Shown in pieces: positions 18,398 through 27,900 of a DNA stretch of 51,915 bases. Made by a program: the position numbers and the translations under genes. The notes beneath the pieces are model-generated. The model was given only the letters and a program-made list of their open reading frames with translations, was not told the origin of the DNA and ran no database searches. Every line of letters begins with the position of its first letter. Within the stretch, counting starts at the first letter, position 1. The stretch is from Cellulomonas pakistanensis (lineage in GTDB: Bacteria; Actinomycetota; Actinomycetes; Actinomycetales; Cellulomonadaceae): positions 1 through 51,915 of the forward strand of contig NZ_BONO01000030.1 in assembly GCF_016862755.1 (NCBI RefSeq), given 5' to 3'.

Positions 18398-20209
18398 ATG
18401 CTGCTACGCCTGTCCACGCTCTTCGTCCGCACCCTGCGCGAGGACCCGGCCGACGCGGAGGTGGCGAGCCACAAGCTGCTCGTCCGCGCCGGCTACATCC
18501 GCCGCGCCGCCCCCGGCATCTACACCTGGCTGCCGCTGGGCCTGCGGGTGCTGGGCAAGGTCGAGCAGGTCGTCCGCGAGGAGATGGCCGCCGCGGGCGC
18601 GCAGGAGGTGCACTTCCCGGCGCTGCTGCCCCGCGAGCCGTACGAGGCGACGGGCCGCTGGACCGAGTACGGGCCCAACCTGTTCCGGCTGCAGGACCGC
18701 CGCGAGAACGACTACCTGCTCGCGCCGACGCACGAGGAGATGTTCACGCTCCTGGTCAAGGACCTGTACTCGTCGTACAAGGACCTGCCGCTGACGCTGT
18801 TCCAGATCCAGACCAAGTACCGCGACGAGGCCCGCCCGCGCGCGGGGCTCATCCGCGGCCGCGAGTTCATCATGAAGGACGCCTACTCCTTCGACGTGGA
18901 CGACGCCGGCCTGGACGCCTCGTACGCCGCGCAGCGCGCCGCGTACCAGCGGGTGTTCGAGCGGCTCGGCCTGGAGTACGTGATCGTGGCGGCGACGTCC
19001 GGCGCCATGGGCGGCTCGCGCTCCGAGGAGTTCCTCAACCCGACCGCGATCGGCGAGGACACGTTCGTCCGCTCGCCGGGCGGCTACGCGGCCAACGTCG
19101 AGGCCGTCACGACGGTCGCGCCGCCGGCGCTCCCGTACGACGACGCCCCGGCCGCGCACGTCGAGGACACCCCCGACACCCCGACGATCGACACGCTGGT
19201 CGCGGTGTCGAACGAGCGGTTCCCGCGCGCCGACCGCCCGTGGACGGCCGCCGACACGCTGAAGAACGTCGTGCTGGCCCTCGTGCAGCCCACCGGCGAG
19301 CGCGAGCTGCTCGTCGTCGGCCTGCCCGGGGACCGCGAGGTCGACCTCAAGCGCCTCGAGGCGTCCGTCGCCCCCGCCGAGGTCGAGCCCGCCGTCGAGG
19401 CCGACTTCGCCGCGCACCCCGAGCTGGTCAAGGGCTACATCGGCCCGCTCGCGCTCGGCCCGAACCGCGAGGGCCTGGCCGCCGACGCCGAGGGCCGCAC
19501 CGCGGTGCGGTACCTGCTCGACCCGCGCGTGGTCGAGGGCACCCGGTGGATCACCGGCGCGAACGAGCCCGGCAGGCACGTGTTCGACCTCGTGGCCGGC
19601 CGCGACTTCACCGCGGACGGCACCGTCGAGGCCGCCGAGGTGCGCGCCGGCGACGAGGCGCCCGACGGCTCCGGCCCGCTGGAGCTCGCGCGCGGCATCG
19701 AGATCGGCCACATCTTCCAGCTCGGCCGCAAGTACGCGCAGGCGCTCGGCCTGACCGTGCTCGACCAGAACGGCAAGACCCAGGTCGTCACGATGGGCTC
19801 GTACGGCATCGGCGTGTCCCGCGTGCTCGCGGCGCTCGCCGAGGCGAACCACGACGACCGCGGCCTCGCCTGGCCGGCCGGCGTGGCGCCCGCGCACGTG
19901 CAGATCGTCGCGACCGGCAAGGACGCGGCGGTGTTCGAGGCCGCCGAGTCGCTCGCGCAGACCCTGGACGCCCGCGGCGTCGAGGTGCTGTACGACGACC
20001 GCCCGAAGGTCTCGCCCGGCGTGAAGTTCGCGGACGCCGAGCTGCTCGGCGTGCCGCTGACCGTCGTCGTGGGCCGCGGCCTCGCGGACGGCCTGGTCGA
20101 GGTGCGGCCGCGCGTGGCCGTCGAGGGCGGGCCGCAGGCCGAGCAGGTGCCGGTGGCCGAGGCCGCCGACCGCGTGGCCGAGCTGGTGGACGAGCTCCTG
20201 GCGCGCTGA
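18398..20209 (+). CDS. proS: Prolyl-tRNA synthetase (bacterial type)
   Basis: ProRS charges tRNA-Pro and edits misacylated Ala. The 603-residue protein has class II motif 1 around residue 45 ([16 protein letters not shown]), motif 2 with [19 protein letters not shown] near 145, an inserted editing domain in about 220-400, motif 3 ([16 protein letters not shown]) near 465, and a C-terminal anticodon-binding domain. This is the normal bacterial layout. It is the first gene of the region shared with the rimP-nusA-infB cluster in actinobacteria. Confidence 0.97.
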   Translation: MLLRLSTLFVRTLREDPADAEVASHKLLVRAGYIRRAAPGIYTWLPLGLRVLGKVEQVVREEMAAAGAQEVHFPALLPREPYEATGRWTEYGPNLFRLQDRRENDYLLAPTHEEMFTLLVKDLYSSYKDLPLTLFQIQTKYRDEARPRAGLIRGREFIMKDAYSFDVDDAGLDASYAAQRAAYQRVFERLGLEYVIVAATSGAMGGSRSEEFLNPTAIGEDTFVRSPGGYAANVEAVTTVAPPALPYDDAPAAHVEDTPDTPTIDTLVAVSNERFPRADRPWTAADTLKNVVLALVQPTGERELLVVGLPGDREVDLKRLEASVAPAEVEPAVEADFAAHPELVKGYIGPLALGPNREGLAADAEGRTAVRYLLDPRVVEGTRWITGANEPGRHVFDLVAGRDFTADGTVEAAEVRAGDEAPDGSGPLELARGIEIGHIFQLGRKYAQALGLTVLDQNGKTQVVTMGSYGIGVSRVLAALAEANHDDRGLAWPAGVAPAHVQIVATGKDAAVFEAAESLAQTLDARGVEVLYDDRPKVSPGVKFADAELLGVPLTVVVGRGLADGLVEVRPRVAVEGGPQAEQVPVAEAADRVAELVDELLAR

Positions 20210-20220
20210 CCGCGCACGCC

Positions 20221-20265
20221 GACGCGGCCCCGCCCCTGCCCCGCGGCAGGGCGCGGGGCCGCGTC
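20221..20265 (+). terminator. Long GC hairpin after proS
   Basis: Bases 20221-20240 pair with 20245-20265 around CCGC, about 20 bp with one small bulge, starting 11 bases after the proS stop. No T tract follows. Confidence 0.75.
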
Positions 20266-20381
20266 GCGTCCGGGGCGCCGGGCCGGGGTGCGCGGCGCGG
20301 GTGCTGCGTCGTGCGCCAAGCTGCGCCGCCCGCGCCTCTCCGCGCTGCGCCCGCCTCTCCGCCGCACCCGCCGTGCCGCCG

Positions 20382-20439
20382 CGAGATTGCACTAGTTGCG
20401 GGCTTCACGCGCCTGAACCCCGCAACTACTGCAGTCTCG
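20382..20439. repeat. CGAG...CTCG near-palindrome, element 2
   Basis: Arms of 24 nt (20382-20405 and 20416-20439) pair with three mismatches around a 10-nt loop. The left arm opens CGAGATTGCACTAGTTGCGG; the right arm closes GCAGTCTCG. It lies between the convergent ends of proS and the DUF4439 lipoprotein, beyond the proS GC hairpin, so proS would not need it to terminate. Confidence 0.85.
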
Positions 20440-20567
20440 ACGCGGGGAGGCGCGAGGGAGCGAGGGAGCGAGGGAGCGGAGGCGCCAGAGCGCCGGGACG
20501 CCCGCGCGCGAGCGGCCTGAGGGACGCGAGATGCGCGGGGGCTCCGCGAACGGCGGCGCGGCGGGGG
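20440..20567. other. Remainder of the proS/DUF4439 convergent gap
   Basis: No gene is supported. The only pattern is three head-to-tail copies of CGAGGGAG at 20453-20476. Between the proS hairpin and element 2 (20266-20381) I see only GC-rich sequence. Confidence 0.6.
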
Positions 20568-21725
20568 TCAGCCCGCGGTCGGCGTGGGGGTGGGCGTCGC
20601 CAGCGGCGCCGGGTCCGGGAGGCCCGGCAGCGCGGTCGGGGTCGCGCCCCAGGCGAGCGTCTCGACCGCGGAGGTCCGCAGCCCGTCGACGACGGCCGTC
20701 CGGTCCGCGGTGCCCGCGCCGGTGGCGAGCAGGGCGTCCGCGTGCACGGAGGCGAGGTCGGTCAGCAGGCCGGCCGCGAAGGTGCGGACGGCCTCGGCGG
20801 ACGACACGTCGCCGTCCAGGTCGTAGGCGACGCGCCGCGGGTCCTCGGCGGTGCCCGCGACGCCGGCGGCCTCGGCCCACGCGGACGCGGCGGACCGGTG
20901 CGCGCCGGCGGCGGACCGGGCGAGCGTGCGCGCGTCCCCGGACAGGCGGGCGGCGGCGACCTCGAACCCGTAGCCGGCCTGGTCCTCGGCGAGCACGAGG
21001 GCCAGCACGTCGCCGCGGTCCAGGTCGGTCGCGACGGCGTCCGCCGGGGCGGTCGCCGCGGGCGTCGGGGACGCGGGGGAGGACGCCGACGGCGCCTCCG
21101 CCGACCCGTCGCCCGACCCCGACCCGTCCGCCGACCCGCCGGCGGTGAACCCGCCCTCGGGCTCGGCGTCGACCGCGGGCGGCTCGGTGCCGAGCGCGGC
21201 GGCGAGCCGGTCGGCGAGCTGGGCGCGGGACGCGGCGACCGACGCGAGCAGCCGGGCCATGCCGGGGTCCTCGGCGGCGCGGGCGTCGGCGCGGGCCGCG
21301 GACGCCGCCTCGCCGAGCAGCCCCAGCACCTCGGCGGGCGTGGCGGAGGTCGTCGCGGTCGGCGTGGGGGACGGCGTCGGGTCCTCGCCCTCGGCCGGTG
21401 CGATCCCCGAGTCGTACACGCCGCCGAGCGCGTCGGCCTGGACGCCGGCGGTCGAGGCGACCAGCCCGAGCAGCTCGGCGACGCCCGCGTCGGCCCCCGC
21501 CCCCGCGGCGTCGGCGGCGTCCGCCAGGGCGAGGGCGTCGGCCACGGCGTCGCGCCGGACCTGCTCGGCGGCGTCCGGGACGGGCTCGGCCGGCGGCTCG
21601 GTCTCCCACCGCAGGCCGCAGCCCGACAGCAGGACCGCCGCGGCGACGGCCAGGACGGCCCCGACGGCGCGGGTACGCGGGGACCGGGAGGCGGGGCGCG
21701 CGGACGGCGCGGCGGTGCTGGGCAT
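20568..21725 (-). CDS. DUF4439 (ferritin-like) lipoprotein
   Basis: The 385-residue protein has a basic N-terminus, a hydrophobic segment and lipobox LLSGC with the lipidated cysteine at C36, so it should be anchored outside the membrane. The C-terminal part (about 250-370), including LVLAEDQAGYGFEVAAARL, fits the DUF4439 ferritin-like helical domain; the function is unknown. A long Ala/Pro/Ser/Thr-rich middle may be disordered. A gene of this type next to proS and rimP is also seen in mycobacteria (Rv2844 neighbourhood), so it is probably ancestral here. Confidence 0.8.
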   Translation of the reverse strand: MPSTAAPSARPASRSPRTRAVGAVLAVAAAVLLSGCGLRWETEPPAEPVPDAAEQVRRDAVADALALADAADAAGAGADAGVAELLGLVASTAGVQADALGGVYDSGIAPAEGEDPTPSPTPTATTSATPAEVLGLLGEAASAARADARAAEDPGMARLLASVAASRAQLADRLAAALGTEPPAVDAEPEGGFTAGGSADGSGSGDGSAEAPSASSPASPTPAATAPADAVATDLDRGDVLALVLAEDQAGYGFEVAAARLSGDARTLARSAAGAHRSAASAWAEAAGVAGTAEDPRRVAYDLDGDVSSAEAVRTFAAGLLTDLASVHADALLATGAGTADRTAVVDGLRTSAVETLAWGATPTALPGLPDPAPLATPTPTPTAG

Positions 21726-22115
21726 CGCGGGCGATCCTGCCACGCCCGCCGCCGCGGCGGCCGGACCTCCGGCCCCCGCGTCCCACCCGCGGGGCCACCG
21801 CGTGCGGTGCCCGCGCCGCACCCGCGCGGCATCCGGGTCCTGCCCGCGCCGCACCCCGCGCCGCACCCCGCTCGGCATCCGCGCAGCACCGGGCGCAGCA
21901 CCCCCGGCCCGCGCCGGTGTCGCGCACGTCGCACCCCGCGCGGGCCCGGTCCGGCGGGTGACGCGCGCGGGAGTCAGTACCCTGGTCGGAGCACGCGGTC
22001 CGCCGCGCGCCGCTCCACCGTGCAGGACCGACAACCACACAGCGTCGACGTCCCCCGGTGTCGGCGTGCGCGCGACGAGGCCGCACCCCGCCGAGGACCG
22101 ACACAGGAGGTCAAC
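21726..22115 (+). promoter_or_regulatory. rimP-nusA promoter region and leader
   Basis: No gene is supported in this 390-base gap. It holds three copies of CGCGCCGCACCC (21812, 21845, 21857), a -10-like TACCCT at 21978-21983, and a leader of about 125 nt. GTGTCGG at 22058-22064 can pair with CCGACAC at 22098-22104, which abuts the rimP Shine-Dalgarno AGGAGG (22105-22110). This might limit ribosome access; a regulatory role is inference. Confidence 0.4.
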
Positions 22116-22694
22116 ATGCCCGCGCCCGCCAGCGCGCAGCGCATCCGGGAGACCATCGAGCCGGTGGTGACCGCCGCCGGCCTGTGGCTGGAGGACGTCG
22201 AGCTCGGCCGCGACGGCGCCCGCGCCGTGGTGCGCGTCGTGCTCGACGCCCCGGAGGACGTCGAGGAGCAGGTCGACCTGGACGGCGTCGCCGACGTGTC
22301 GCGGGCCGTGTCCGCGGCGCTCGACGACCTGGACGGGCTGCCCGACCGGTACACGCTCGAGGTGTCGAGCCGCGGTGCCACCGCGCCGCTGGTCGCCCGC
22401 CGGCACTACGTGCGGGCGATCGGCCGCCTGGTCGTGCTGGCGCTCGCCGACGGCGGCACGCTGTCCGGCCGCCTGGTCGACGTCGAGCGCGGCGCGGCCG
22501 ACGGCGAGGACGCGGTGGTGGTGACGCCCGTGACGCCGGGCGTGAAGGGCCGGCCCGCCAAGGTCGGCGAGCCCGTGCGGGTGCCGCTGACGACGGTGCG
22601 CGAGGGCCGTGTCGAGGTGGAGCTGGTCCGGGACAAGGACGACGCACGGGGCGGCGACTTCGCCCCCGACGGGCCGCAGGGCCGGGAGGACTGA
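22116..22694 (+). CDS. rimP: Ribosome maturation factor RimP
   Basis: RimP assists assembly of the 30S subunit. The 192-residue protein shows the N-terminal domain with [20 protein letters not shown], the central [13 protein letters not shown] near residue 85, and an SH3-like C-terminal domain, then an acidic tail. AGGAGG five bases before the ATG is the best ribosome-binding site in this region. nusA follows after two bases. The order rimP-nusA-ylxR-infB-rbfA is conserved in bacteria. Confidence 0.95.
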   Translation: MPAPASAQRIRETIEPVVTAAGLWLEDVELGRDGARAVVRVVLDAPEDVEEQVDLDGVADVSRAVSAALDDLDGLPDRYTLEVSSRGATAPLVARRHYVRAIGRLVVLALADGGTLSGRLVDVERGAADGEDAVVVTPVTPGVKGRPAKVGEPVRVPLTTVREGRVEVELVRDKDDARGGDFAPDGPQGRED

Positions 22695-22696
22695 TC

Positions 22697-23806
22697 GTGG
22701 ACATCGACATGCAGGCGCTGCGGCTCATCGAGCGGGAGCGCGAGATCAGCCTGGACGTGCTCGTCTCGGCCATCGAGCAGGCGCTCCTGTCCGCGTACCA
22801 CCGGACGCCGGACGCCCACGCCGACGCGCGGGTCGAGCTCGACCGCCGGTCGGGCCACGTCACCGTGTGGGCGCGCGAGCGCACCGTGGTGCCCGCCCCG
22901 GACGCGCCGGCGCCGGCCGAGGACGAGGACGGCACCGTGACCGCGGTCCCGCCGACCACGACCTCGCTGGGCCCGGAGTTCGACGACACCCCGGCGGGCT
23001 TCGGCCGGATCGCCACCGCCACGGCGCGCCAGGTCATCGTGCAGCGCCTGCGGGACGCCGAGGACGACCAGGTGCTCGGGCAGTTCCGCGGCAAGGAGGG
23101 CGAGGTCCTCGGCGGCGTCATCCAGCAGGGCCGCGACCCACGGCTCGTGCTGGTGGACGTCGGCGGCACCGAGGCCGTGCTCCCGGCGCACGAGCAGGTG
23201 CCGACCGAGCAGTACGTGCACGGCGAGCGGATCCGCGCGCTGGTGCTGGACGTGTCCCGCGGCTCCAAGGGGCCGCAGATCACGCTGTCCCGCACCCACC
23301 CGAACCTCGTCCGGAAGCTGTTCGAGCTCGAGGTCCCGGAGATCGCCGACGGCCACGTCGAGATCACGGCCCTCGCCCGCGAGGCCGGCCACCGCACCAA
23401 GATGGCCGTGCGTTCCCGCGTGCAGGGCCTGGGCGCCAAGGGCGCGTGCATCGGCCCGCTCGGCGCCCGCGTGCGCGCCGTGATGGCCGAGCTGCACGGC
23501 GAGAAGATCGACATCGTCGACCACTCGGACGACCCGGCGGAGATGGTCGCGCACGCGCTGTCGCCGGCGCGGGTGCTGTCGGTCACGGTCGTCGACCCGG
23601 CCGCGCGCGCCGCGCGGGTCGTCGTGCCGGACTACCAGCTGTCGCTCGCGATCGGCAAGGAGGGCCAGAACGCCCGCCTCGCCGCGAAGCTGACGGGCTG
23701 GCGCATCGACATCCGGTCCGACGCGCAGGGCGCCGACGAGCCCGCCGCGGCGGCCGGTTCGCCCCGGGCGGACGGCGGCGGGAGCGCCGCCGGTCGAGTC
23801 GGGTGA
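22697..23806 (+). CDS. nusA: Transcription termination/antitermination protein NusA
   Basis: NusA binds RNA polymerase and modulates pausing, termination and antitermination. The 369-residue protein has an N-terminal polymerase-binding domain (residues 1-125), an S1 domain (about 130-205, with [20 protein letters not shown]), and two KH domains, the second with [21 protein letters not shown] near 330. It lacks C-terminal acidic repeats, as usual in actinobacteria. The GTG start is two bases after rimP; the stop overlaps a possible upstream GTG of ylxR. Confidence 0.96.
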   Translation: MDIDMQALRLIEREREISLDVLVSAIEQALLSAYHRTPDAHADARVELDRRSGHVTVWARERTVVPAPDAPAPAEDEDGTVTAVPPTTTSLGPEFDDTPAGFGRIATATARQVIVQRLRDAEDDQVLGQFRGKEGEVLGGVIQQGRDPRLVLVDVGGTEAVLPAHEQVPTEQYVHGERIRALVLDVSRGSKGPQITLSRTHPNLVRKLFELEVPEIADGHVEITALAREAGHRTKMAVRSRVQGLGAKGACIGPLGARVRAVMAELHGEKIDIVDHSDDPAEMVAHALSPARVLSVTVVDPAARAARVVVPDYQLSLAIGKEGQNARLAAKLTGWRIDIRSDAQGADEPAAAAGSPRADGGGSAAGRVG

Positions 23807-23816
23807 CGTCGCGCGC

Positions 23817-23822
23817 TAGACT
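23817..23822 (+). promoter_or_regulatory. Possible internal -10 (TAGACT) for ylxR-infB-rbfA
   Basis: TAGACT, the same hexamer as before rpsB and rpsO, lies 11 bases past the nusA stop and about 90 before the chosen ylxR start. It would let ylxR and infB be expressed apart from rimP-nusA. No clear -35 was seen. Confidence 0.4.
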
Positions 23823-23910
23823 GGCTGCGGCTGGGCCGGACGCCCGGCTCTCCTCGCCGAGCAGGCGCCACCCCGCAACCCACGCAGCGGACCCCGCTGC
23901 GGAGGTCGTC

Positions 23911-24180
23911 GTGGGCCCGGTGCGCACGTGCGTGGGGTGCCGGAACGCCGGTCCGAGGTCGGTCCTGCTGCGCGTGGTCGCGGCGACGACGGACGCGGGT
24001 GACACCGCGGTCGTGGTCGACGTGCGCCGGGCGCTGCCGGGCCGGGGGGCGTGGCTGCACCCCGATCCTCGCTGCCTCGAGCTCGCCGAGCGCCGTCGTG
24101 CGTTCCCGCGTGCCCTGCGTCTCGCAGGTCCGCTGGACACGTCCGCGGTCCGGGCGCACCTCGGGGTCGGAGAGGCCTGA
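23911..24180 (+). CDS. YlxR family RNA-binding protein
   Basis: The 89-residue product has the YlxR signature GPVRTCVGCRNAGPRSVLLRVV and the GRGAWLHPDPRCLELAERRRAF segment. YlxR proteins are small nucleic-acid-binding factors encoded between nusA and infB; one has been linked to RNase P or transcription control in Firmicutes, so the role here is uncertain. GTG 23911 is chosen because GGAGG ends five bases before it and gives the usual length. An in-frame GTG at 23803, overlapping the nusA stop, would add 36 residues of poor conservation. Confidence 0.85.
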   Translation: MGPVRTCVGCRNAGPRSVLLRVVAATTDAGDTAVVVDVRRALPGRGAWLHPDPRCLELAERRRAFPRALRLAGPLDTSAVRAHLGVGEA

Positions 24181-24209
24181 CCGTCGCCGCCGGGCGCCTG
24201 CCCGGTGGC

Positions 24210-24263
24210 ATGTGCACCGTCGAACAGGGAAAGCGGGTCGAAGAGCCGATGGCTGCCCGATGA
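24210..24263 (+). CDS. Candidate 17-residue leader peptide upstream of infB
   Basis: ATG 24210 opens a frame for MCTVEQGKRVEEPMAAR ending at TGA 24261-24263. Its stop overlaps the next ATG (ATGA), which starts MSTHR (24260-24277), then MSTQR (24274-24291), then MSTQH (24288-24305), each joined by ATGA. No strong Shine-Dalgarno precedes 24210. Coding is unproven; the chain is listed because stop/start overlaps are the standard signature of translational coupling. Confidence 0.25.
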   Translation: MCTVEQGKRVEEPMAAR

Positions 24264-24299
24264 GCACGCACCGATGAGTACCCAGCGATGAGTACCCAG
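24258..24299 (+). repeat. Three 14-bp repeats creating ATGA-coupled micro-ORFs
   Basis: CGATGAGCACGCAC (24258-24271) is followed by two identical CGATGAGTACCCAG units (24272-24285, 24286-24299). Because 14 is 2 modulo 3 and each unit contains ATGA, each unit both stops one frame and opens the next. Confidence 0.85.
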
Positions 24300-24305
24300 C
24301 ACTAA

Positions 24306-24349
24306 CGACGGTCCGACCCTGTCCTGGGCGGACCGAGACAGGGAGAGAT
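24306..24349 (+). promoter_or_regulatory. infB leader with two interleaved 7-bp helices
   Basis: CGGTCCG (24309-24315) can pair with CGGACCG (24329-24335). CCCTGTC (24317-24323) can pair with GACAGGG (24337-24343). The order is A, B, A', B', so the helices are either alternatives or a pseudoknot; the one-base joins make a full pseudoknot tight. The second helix takes up GGG of the infB Shine-Dalgarno GGGAGAG, so it could block initiation. Confidence 0.4.
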
Positions 24350-27253
24350 GTGGCCAAGGTCCGCGTCTACGAGCTCGCCAAGGAGCTCGGAGTCGACAGC
24401 AAGTCCCTCATGACCAAGCTGAACGAGCTCGGTGAGTTCGTGCGCTCGGCGTCCTCGACGATCGAGCCCCCGGTGGTCCGCAAGCTGCGGGACACCTACC
24501 CCGCCGGTGGCGGCGCGAAGCCCGCCGCGAGCCGGCCCGCCAACGCCCCGGCCGCGACGCCGGCGCCGTCGGCGGCCCCCGCCGCGCCGTCGGCCCCGGC
24601 CGCCGCCCCGGCCGCCCCGGCCCCGGCCGCGCGTCCTGCTGCCCCGGCGCCCGCCCCCGCGGCGCGCCCGGCCGCCGCCGCCGCTCCGTCGGCCCCGGCC
24701 GCGGCCGCCCCCGCGGCCCCGGCGCCGCGTGCGTCCGCGCCGTCGGCCCCGGCCGCGCGCCCCGGTCCGGCCCGTCCGGCCGCCCCGGCGCCGCGCCCGG
24801 CCCAGCCGGCGCGCTCCTCCGAGGGCCAGGGCGGCGAGCGCGGCGGCGACCGCGGCCCGCGCCCCGGTGGTGCCCCCCGTCCCGGCGGTCCCCGCCCGGG
24901 CAACAACCCGTTCGCGCCCTCCCAGGGCATGCCCCGCTCCGGCGGGCCGCGCCCCGGTGGCCCGCGCCCGGGCAACAACCCGTTCGCGCCCTCGCAGGGC
25001 ATGCCCCGTCCGGGCGAGCGCCGCTCCGAGGCCCCGGCAGCGCAGGCCGGCGCGGGTGCCGGTGAGCGTCCGGGCGGGCCGCGTCCCGCTGCGCCGCGTC
25101 CCGGCGGTCCCCGCCCCAACCCGGGCATGATGCCGGGCCGCTCCGCGAGCGGCGTCGGCCGTCCGGGCGAGCGCCCGGCGCGTCCCGGCGGCGGTGGCCG
25201 TCCCGGTGGTGGCGGCGGCTACGGCGGCGGTGGCGCCGGTCGTCCCGGTGGTGGCGGCGGCTTCGCCGGCCGTCCGGGTGGCGGCGGTGGCCGTCCCGGT
25301 GCCGGTGGCCGTGGCTCGACCCAGGGCGCGTTCGGTCGCGCCGGCGGTCGTCCGGTCCGCGGGCGGAAGTCGAAGCGCGCGAAGCGCCAGGAGTTCGAGC
25401 AGATGCAGGCGCCGTCGCTCGGCGGCGTGCAGGTGCCCCGCGGGAACGGCTCGACCGTCATCCGCCTGCGCCACGGCTCGTCGCTGAACGACTTCGCCGA
25501 CAAGATCGACGCCAACCCGGCCTCGCTGGTCACGGTGCTGTTCCACCTCGGTGAGATGGCGACCGCGACCCAGTCCCTCGACGAGGACACCTTCGGCACG
25601 CTGGCCCAGGAGCTGGGCTACGTCGTCGAGATGGTCTCGGCGGAGGAGGAGGACCGCGAGCTGCTCGGGGCCTTCGACATCGACCTGGACGCCGAGCTCG
25701 AGGGCGAGTCCGACGAGGACCTGTTCCCGCGCCCGCCGGTCGTCACGGTCATGGGTCACGTCGACCACGGAAAGACCAAGCTCCTCGACGCCATCCGGTC
25801 CACGGACGTCGTCGCGGGCGAGGCCGGCGGCATCACCCAGCACATCGGCGCCTACCAGGTCCGCACCGAGCACGAGGGCCAGGACCGGGCCATCACGTTC
25901 ATCGACACCCCGGGTCACGAGGCGTTCACCGCCATGCGTGCCCGTGGTGCGCAGGTGACGGACATCGCGATCCTCGTGGTCGCGGCGGACGACGGCGTGA
26001 TGCCGCAGACCATCGAGGCGCTCAACCACGCCCAGGCGGCCGGCGTGCCGATCGTGGTCGCGGTCAACAAGGTGGACAAGGAGGGGTCGAACCCCGCCAA
26101 GATCCGCCAGCAGCTCACCGAGTACAACCTGGTGGCCGAGGAGTACGGCGGCGACACCATGTTCGTCGACGTGTCCGCCAAGCAGCGGATGGGCATCGAC
26201 AGCCTGCTCGAGGCCGTGCTGCTGACCGCGGACGCCGCGCTCGACCTGCGGGCCAACCCCGACAAGGACGCCCGCGGTGTCGCCATCGAGGCGAACCTGG
26301 ACAAGGGCCGCGGCGCCGTCGCGACCGTCCTGGTCCAGTCCGGCACGCTGCGCGTCGGCGACGCGATCGTCGCGGGCACGGCCCACGGCCGCGTCCGGGC
26401 GATGTTCGACGAGCACGGCGAGAACGTCACCGAGGCGGGCCCGGCCCGTCCGGTGCTGGTCCTCGGCCTGGCGTCGGTGCCGAGCGCCGGCGACACCTTC
26501 CTGGTGGCGCCGGACGAGCGCACCGCCCGGCAGATCGCCGAGAAGCGCGAGGCCGCCGAGCGCGCCGCCCTCCTGGCCAAGCGCCGCAAGCGCATCAGCC
26601 TCGAGGACTTCACGCAGGCGCTGCAGCAGGGCAAGGTCGAGACCCTCAACCTGGTCCTCAAGGGCGACGTGTCCGGTGCCGTCGAGGCGCTGGAGGACGC
26701 GCTGCTCAAGATCGACGTGGGCGACGAGGTCGACCTGCGGGTCATCCACCGCGGCGTCGGTGCGATCACGCAGAACGACGTCAACCTCGCCACGGTCGAC
26801 AACGCCATCATCATCGGCTTCAACGTCAAGTACGCGGAGCGGGTGGAGGACCTCGCCGAGCGCGAGGGCGTGGACGTCCGGTTCTACTCGGTCATCTACC
26901 AGGCGATCGACGACGTCGAGGCGGCCCTCAAGGGCATGCTCAAGCCGGAGTACGAGGAGGTGCAGCTCGGTTCCGCCGAGGTGCGCGAGGTGTTCCGCTC
27001 CTCCAAGTTCGGCAACATCGCCGGCTCGATCGTCCGGTCCGGGGAGATCCGTCGCAACACCAAGGCGCGGGTGCTCCGGAACGGCGCGGTCATCGGGGAC
27101 AACCTCACCGTCGAGTCGCTCAAGCGGTTCAAGGACGACGCCACCGAGGTCCGCGAGGGCTTCGAGTGCGGTATCGGCCTCGGGTCGTACAACGACATCA
27201 CGGTGGGCGACGTCATCGAGACCTGGGAGATGCGCGAGAAGCCGCGCTCCTGA
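24350..27253 (+). CDS. infB: Translation initiation factor IF-2
   Basis: IF-2 is the GTPase that places initiator tRNA on the 30S subunit and joins the subunits. The 967-residue protein has an IF2 N-terminal domain (1-50), a Pro/Ala/Gly/Arg-rich linker of nearly 300 residues (about 52-345), then the GTPase core with GHVDHGKT near 470, DTPGHE near 518 and NKVD near 572, followed by the C1/C2 tRNA-binding domains. The linker includes two copies of [15 protein letters not shown] spaced 24 residues apart. The GTG start follows GGGAGAGAT. Long linkers are typical of actinobacterial IF-2. Confidence 0.98.
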   Translation: MAKVRVYELAKELGVDSKSLMTKLNELGEFVRSASSTIEPPVVRKLRDTYPAGGGAKPAASRPANAPAATPAPSAAPAAPSAPAAAPAAPAPAARPAAPAPAPAARPAAAAAPSAPAAAAPAAPAPRASAPSAPAARPGPARPAAPAPRPAQPARSSEGQGGERGGDRGPRPGGAPRPGGPRPGNNPFAPSQGMPRSGGPRPGGPRPGNNPFAPSQGMPRPGERRSEAPAAQAGAGAGERPGGPRPAAPRPGGPRPNPGMMPGRSASGVGRPGERPARPGGGGRPGGGGGYGGGGAGRPGGGGGFAGRPGGGGGRPGAGGRGSTQGAFGRAGGRPVRGRKSKRAKRQEFEQMQAPSLGGVQVPRGNGSTVIRLRHGSSLNDFADKIDANPASLVTVLFHLGEMATATQSLDEDTFGTLAQELGYVVEMVSAEEEDRELLGAFDIDLDAELEGESDEDLFPRPPVVTVMGHVDHGKTKLLDAIRSTDVVAGEAGGITQHIGAYQVRTEHEGQDRAITFIDTPGHEAFTAMRARGAQVTDIAILVVAADDGVMPQTIEALNHAQAAGVPIVVAVNKVDKEGSNPAKIRQQLTEYNLVAEEYGGDTMFVDVSAKQRMGIDSLLEAVLLTADAALDLRANPDKDARGVAIEANLDKGRGAVATVLVQSGTLRVGDAIVAGTAHGRVRAMFDEHGENVTEAGPARPVLVLGLASVPSAGDTFLVAPDERTARQIAEKREAAERAALLAKRRKRISLEDFTQALQQGKVETLNLVLKGDVSGAVEALEDALLKIDVGDEVDLRVIHRGVGAITQNDVNLATVDNAIIIGFNVKYAERVEDLAEREGVDVRFYSVIYQAIDDVEAALKGMLKPEYEEVQLGSAEVREVFRSSKFGNIAGSIVRSGEIRRNTKARVLRNGAVIGDNLTVESLKRFKDDATEVREGFECGIGLGSYNDITVGDVIETWEMREKPRS

Positions 27254-27265
27254 CCGGTCCTACTT

Positions 27266-27306
27266 GCGGGTCTGCCCCCACGCGCCGAGCGTGGGGGCAG
27301 GCCCGC
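27266..27306 (+). terminator. 18-bp hairpin after infB
   Basis: Arms 27266-27283 and 27289-27306 pair around GCCGA with one G-T pair. It starts 13 bases after the infB stop and 46 bases before rbfA, so it probably attenuates rather than fully blocks rbfA transcription. Confidence 0.7.
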
Positions 27307-27351
27307 GGCCGTTCGTCCGCCCGCCGACGCGGGCGCTGAGAGGAGATCGAC

Positions 27352-27807
27352 ATGGTGGACCACCCCCGGGCCCGCAAGCTCGCGGACCGCATCCAGCAGG
27401 TCGTCGCGCAGATGCTCGACACCCGGATCAAGGACCCGCGGCTGGGCTTCGTGACCGTCACCGACGTCCGCGTGACCGGTGACCTGCAGCACGCGAGCGT
27501 GTTCTACACGGTGCTCGGCGACGAGGAGGCCCGGACGGGCACGGCCCAGGCGCTCGAGAGCGCGAAGGGCCTGATCCGCTCCGAGGTCGGCAAGCAGACA
27601 GGCGTCCGGCTCACCCCGACGCTGGAGTTCCACCTGGACGCGGTCCCCGAGACCGCGGCCCACCTGGACGCGGCCCTGCTCGAGGCCGCGCGCCGCGACG
27701 CCGAGGTGTCGGCGCTGGCCACCGGCGCGCAGTACGCCGGGGAGGCCGACCCGTACCGCAAGCCGGCGGACGAGGACGAGGACGGCGAGCCGGACGCCGC
27801 GCGCTGA
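27352..27807 (+). CDS. rbfA: 30S ribosome-binding factor A
   Basis: RbfA is a cold-shock-related factor for maturation of the 16S 5' end. The 151-residue protein has the KH-like core: [35 protein letters not shown] near residue 25, and [11 protein letters not shown] near 85. A charged tail of about 40 residues follows. GAGAGGAGA lies 8 bases before the ATG. It closes the rimP operon; the next + strand backbone gene, truB, is separated from it by an MFS/TetR module. Confidence 0.95.
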   Translation: MVDHPRARKLADRIQQVVAQMLDTRIKDPRLGFVTVTDVRVTGDLQHASVFYTVLGDEEARTGTAQALESAKGLIRSEVGKQTGVRLTPTLEFHLDAVPETAAHLDAALLEAARRDAEVSALATGAQYAGEADPYRKPADEDEDGEPDAAR

Positions 27808-27828
27808 GCGCGCACCGGCGCCGGCCGT

Positions 27829-27894
27829 GAGGTCGTCACAACGGCACGAGGTCGTCACTCCTGGGTGACGATCTCGTGCCGTTGTGACGACCTC
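27829..27894. repeat. GAG...CTC near-palindrome, element 3, built from four copies of an 11-mer
   Basis: Outer arms of 22 nt (27829-27850 and 27873-27894) are perfectly complementary, and 7 of 8 inner bases also pair around TCCTGG. Inside, GAGGTCGTCAC occurs at 27829 and 27848 directly and, inverted, at 27865 (one change) and 27884. Spacing within each pair is 19 bp. It lies between the convergent ends of rbfA and the MFS gene. Confidence 0.9.
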
Positions 27895-27900
27895 GGCCTC

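Noticed and set aside
24890..25020. Direct repeats inside infB, considered as an inserted element
   Set aside because: They encode in-frame copies of a Pro/Gly-rich linker motif, typical of IF-2 linkers in this group.
27841..27900. Element 3 considered as two intrinsic terminators back to back
   Set aside because: There is no T tract on either strand and the internal four-copy arrangement is not needed for a terminator, though a termination role is not excluded.
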